From: Burkholderiales bacterium
GTDB taxonomy: Bacteria > Pseudomonadota > Gammaproteobacteria > Burkholderiales > SG8-39
DNA length: 64,000 nucleotides
Assembly: GCA_014860445.1 (NCBI GenBank)
Contig: JACZJT010000069.1
Location: 29,134-93,133, forward strand
Direction of reading: 5' to 3'
Part shown: positions 61,441 to 64,000 of the stretch, piece after piece
Numbering within the stretch: position 1 is the stretch's first letter
How the letters are laid out: every line of letters starts with the position of its first letter
Position numbers and translations under genes: made by a program
The notes under the pieces: generated by a model
Databases searched by the model: none
The model's input: only the letters and a program-made list of their open reading frames with translations
Told to the model about the DNA's origin: nothing

Positions 61441-62418
61441 CTAACCGGGAATCAGTACGACTTTGCCCTTGACCTTGCGCTCCATCACGTCATTGAGCGC
61501 GCGGGCTGCCTGCGCCAGCGGATAGGCTGCACTCACCAGCGGCTTGAGTTTGCCGCCAGCGATCCAGCCCAGCAGTTCGCGTACGTTGGCCTCGTTGTTC
61601 TTCGGTTCCTTGCGCGTGAAATTTCCCCAGAATACGCCGACGATCGAGAAGCCCTTCAACAGGGGAAGGTTGAGCGGAATCTTCGGGATTTCCCCGCCGG
61701 CAAATCCGATCACCAGATAGCGACCGCCCCAGGCCATGTCGCGCATCGCCGGCTCGGCGAATTTGTCGCCCACCGGATCGTAGACCACGTCCACGCCCTT
61801 GCCTTCCGTGATGCGCTTGGTCGCCTCGCGCAGGTCTTCCTTGGAATAATTGATGGTGGCGTCCGCGCCCAGCTGTTTGCACGCTTCGAGCTTGTCGTCG
61901 CTCGAAGCGGCTGCAATCACGCGCGCGCCCAGGAGCTTCCCGAGTTCCACCGCCGCGCTGCCGACGCCCCCGGCGGCGCCCAGCACCAGCAGGGTTTCGC
62001 CCGGTTTGATTTGCGCGCGGTCTTTGAGCGCATGGTAGGACGTGCCGTAGGTCATCATGAACGAGGCCGCCACTTTGAAATCAACGCCCGGCGGCATGGG
62101 AATGCAGGCGCGCGCATCCACCGCAACCTCTTCCGCGTAGCCGCCCCAGCCCGCATAGGCGATCACCGCGTCGCCGACCTTGGGCGCATTCACGCCTGCG
62201 CCTACGGCTTTCACCACGCCCGCGAGTTCGGTGCCGGGCGAGAACGGGAAAGGCGGCTTCGCCTGGTACTTGCCCTGAATGATCAGGGCGTCCGGAAAAT
62301 TGACGCCGGCTGCCTTCATGCTCACCACCACCTGGCCCGCCGCCGGTACGAGCGACGGCACGTCTTCGACCACGAGGGTGTCGGGCAATCCGTATTGTTT
62401 GCAAAGCACTGCTTTCAT
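61441..62418 (-). CDS. NAD(P)H:quinone oxidoreductase (MDR family)
   Basis: 325 residues of the zinc-free medium-chain dehydrogenase group. PFPFSPGTELAGVVKAVGAGV (about 56-76), the nucleotide site LLVLGAAGGVGSAAVELGKLLGARVIAAASS (about 143-173) and DVVYDPVGDKFAEPAMR are typical of Qor-like and enoyl-CoA-reductase-like members. No zinc-binding cysteines are seen. It may reduce quinones or enoyl-CoAs. Confidence 0.9.
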   Translation of the reverse strand: MKAVLCKQYGLPDTLVVEDVPSLVPAAGQVVVSMKAAGVNFPDALIIQGKYQAKPPFPFSPGTELAGVVKAVGAGVNAPKVGDAVIAYAGWGGYAEEVAVDARACIPMPPGVDFKVAASFMMTYGTSYHALKDRAQIKPGETLLVLGAAGGVGSAAVELGKLLGARVIAAASSDDKLEACKQLGADATINYSKEDLREATKRITEGKGVDVVYDPVGDKFAEPAMRDMAWGGRYLVIGFAGGEIPKIPLNLPLLKGFSIVGVFWGNFTRKEPKNNEANVRELLGWIAGGKLKPLVSAAYPLAQAARALNDVMERKVKGKVVLIPG

Positions 62419-62551
62419 CGAACGCTCTCCTGCCGCTGTGTGATTTTTTGGGCGAATGATACCCGTGTTCTCGCCAATGGCTCAACGCCGCCGCCGGAGC
62501 AGAGAACCATGGACATAGTCCGAGGCCCGCCAAGCCGTCTATCTAAGACTC

Positions 62552-62632
62552 TGTCATTCCGAGGGCAGGGCCCGAGGAATCTGCTTCTTAGACAGGCTGA
62601 AAAGCAGATTCCTCGCGTTGCTCGGAATGACA
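62552..62632. repeat. 81-bp dispersed inverted repeat, copy 2
   Basis: Ends TGTCATTCCGAG and CTCGGAATGACA with inner arms GAGGAATCTGCTT and AAGCAGATTCCTC. Copy 1 resembles the reverse complement of this copy more than its direct strand, so the two lie in opposite orientations. It sits 12 bp from the rhlE stop. Confidence 0.85.
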
Positions 62633-62643
62633 ATTCTGGGCGT

Positions 62644-63963
<1,320 letters not shown>

Positions 63964-64000
63964 GTAATGCTCCTGGTATCGGCCTGTCGACGATTGGTTA

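Overview
The window is GC-rich, densely coded chromosomal DNA. Gene families and gene order (Bug/TctC solute receptors, GntR-FCD regulator, uvrA next to an MFS gene and ssb, FmdB protein-DUF502-aspS, nudB, ybhP-clsB, liv-type ABC transporters) suggest a betaproteobacterium, probably Burkholderiales-like. This is an inference from gene content; no rRNA gene is present to confirm it. I found no tRNA, rRNA, CRISPR array or classic insertion sequence.

Layout. 1-7 kb: a truncated GntR regulator, the remnant of an MhpD-like hydratase, an organoarsenical-type arsR/arsP operon with two matching operators and a coupled ATP-grasp-like gene, then envelope and redox genes (DUF4395, a secreted propeller-like protein, a VKOR-thioredoxin fusion). 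7-17 kb: a catabolic island with a HpcH-type aldolase, a three-subunit molybdenum hydroxylase, a MoaD-like carrier, a ComDE-like two-subunit TPP decarboxylase, and a divergent tripartite tricarboxylate transporter (TctC-TctB-TctA). 17-23.4 kb: two GNAT genes, a nitrilase-family hydrolase, a Tat-exported caspase-like protein, a FecR-like protein, an NAD(P)-binding protein and a GST.

23.45-34.3 kb is the most notable region: a chromosomal integron. A genuine IntI integrase (with the IntI-specific extra segment) reads leftward from an attI-like site with four GTCAA repeats. Rightward from attI run 14 gene cassettes, all with ORFs on the plus strand, each ending in an attC site of 57 to 90 bp. 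The boundaries are proved from the sequence itself: the bases that begin each cassette recur, inverted, at the start of that cassette's own attC. Cargo: membrane proteins, a CSD-DUF1294 protein, an alpha/beta hydrolase, a GNAT, a VOC protein, two toxin-antitoxin modules (one with a toxin broken by an in-frame stop), DUF1330, an NAD(P)-binding protein, a diphthine-ammonia-ligase-like ATPase, DUF1697 and several unrecognised proteins. The integron lies at the 3' end of uvrA: complete uvrA is on its right, and a diverged, internally deleted uvrA tail directly follows intI on its left.

34.3-48.7 kb: core genes uvrA, MFS, ssb, FmdB-like, DUF502, aspS, a barnase-like RNase with its barstar, nudB, a radical SAM enzyme, a nicotinate phosphoribosyltransferase-like gene, ybhP-clsB and a methyltransferase. 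48.7-64 kb: an acyl-CoA/branched-chain module with two MaoC-like hydratases, an aldehyde dehydrogenase, thioesterases, a liv ABC transporter split into livJHM (plus) and livFG-acyl-CoA ligase (minus), then a DUF2946 protein, a quinone oxidoreductase and a DEAD-box helicase. Two 81-bp inverted-repeat elements of the same family lie at 42.8 and 62.6 kb.
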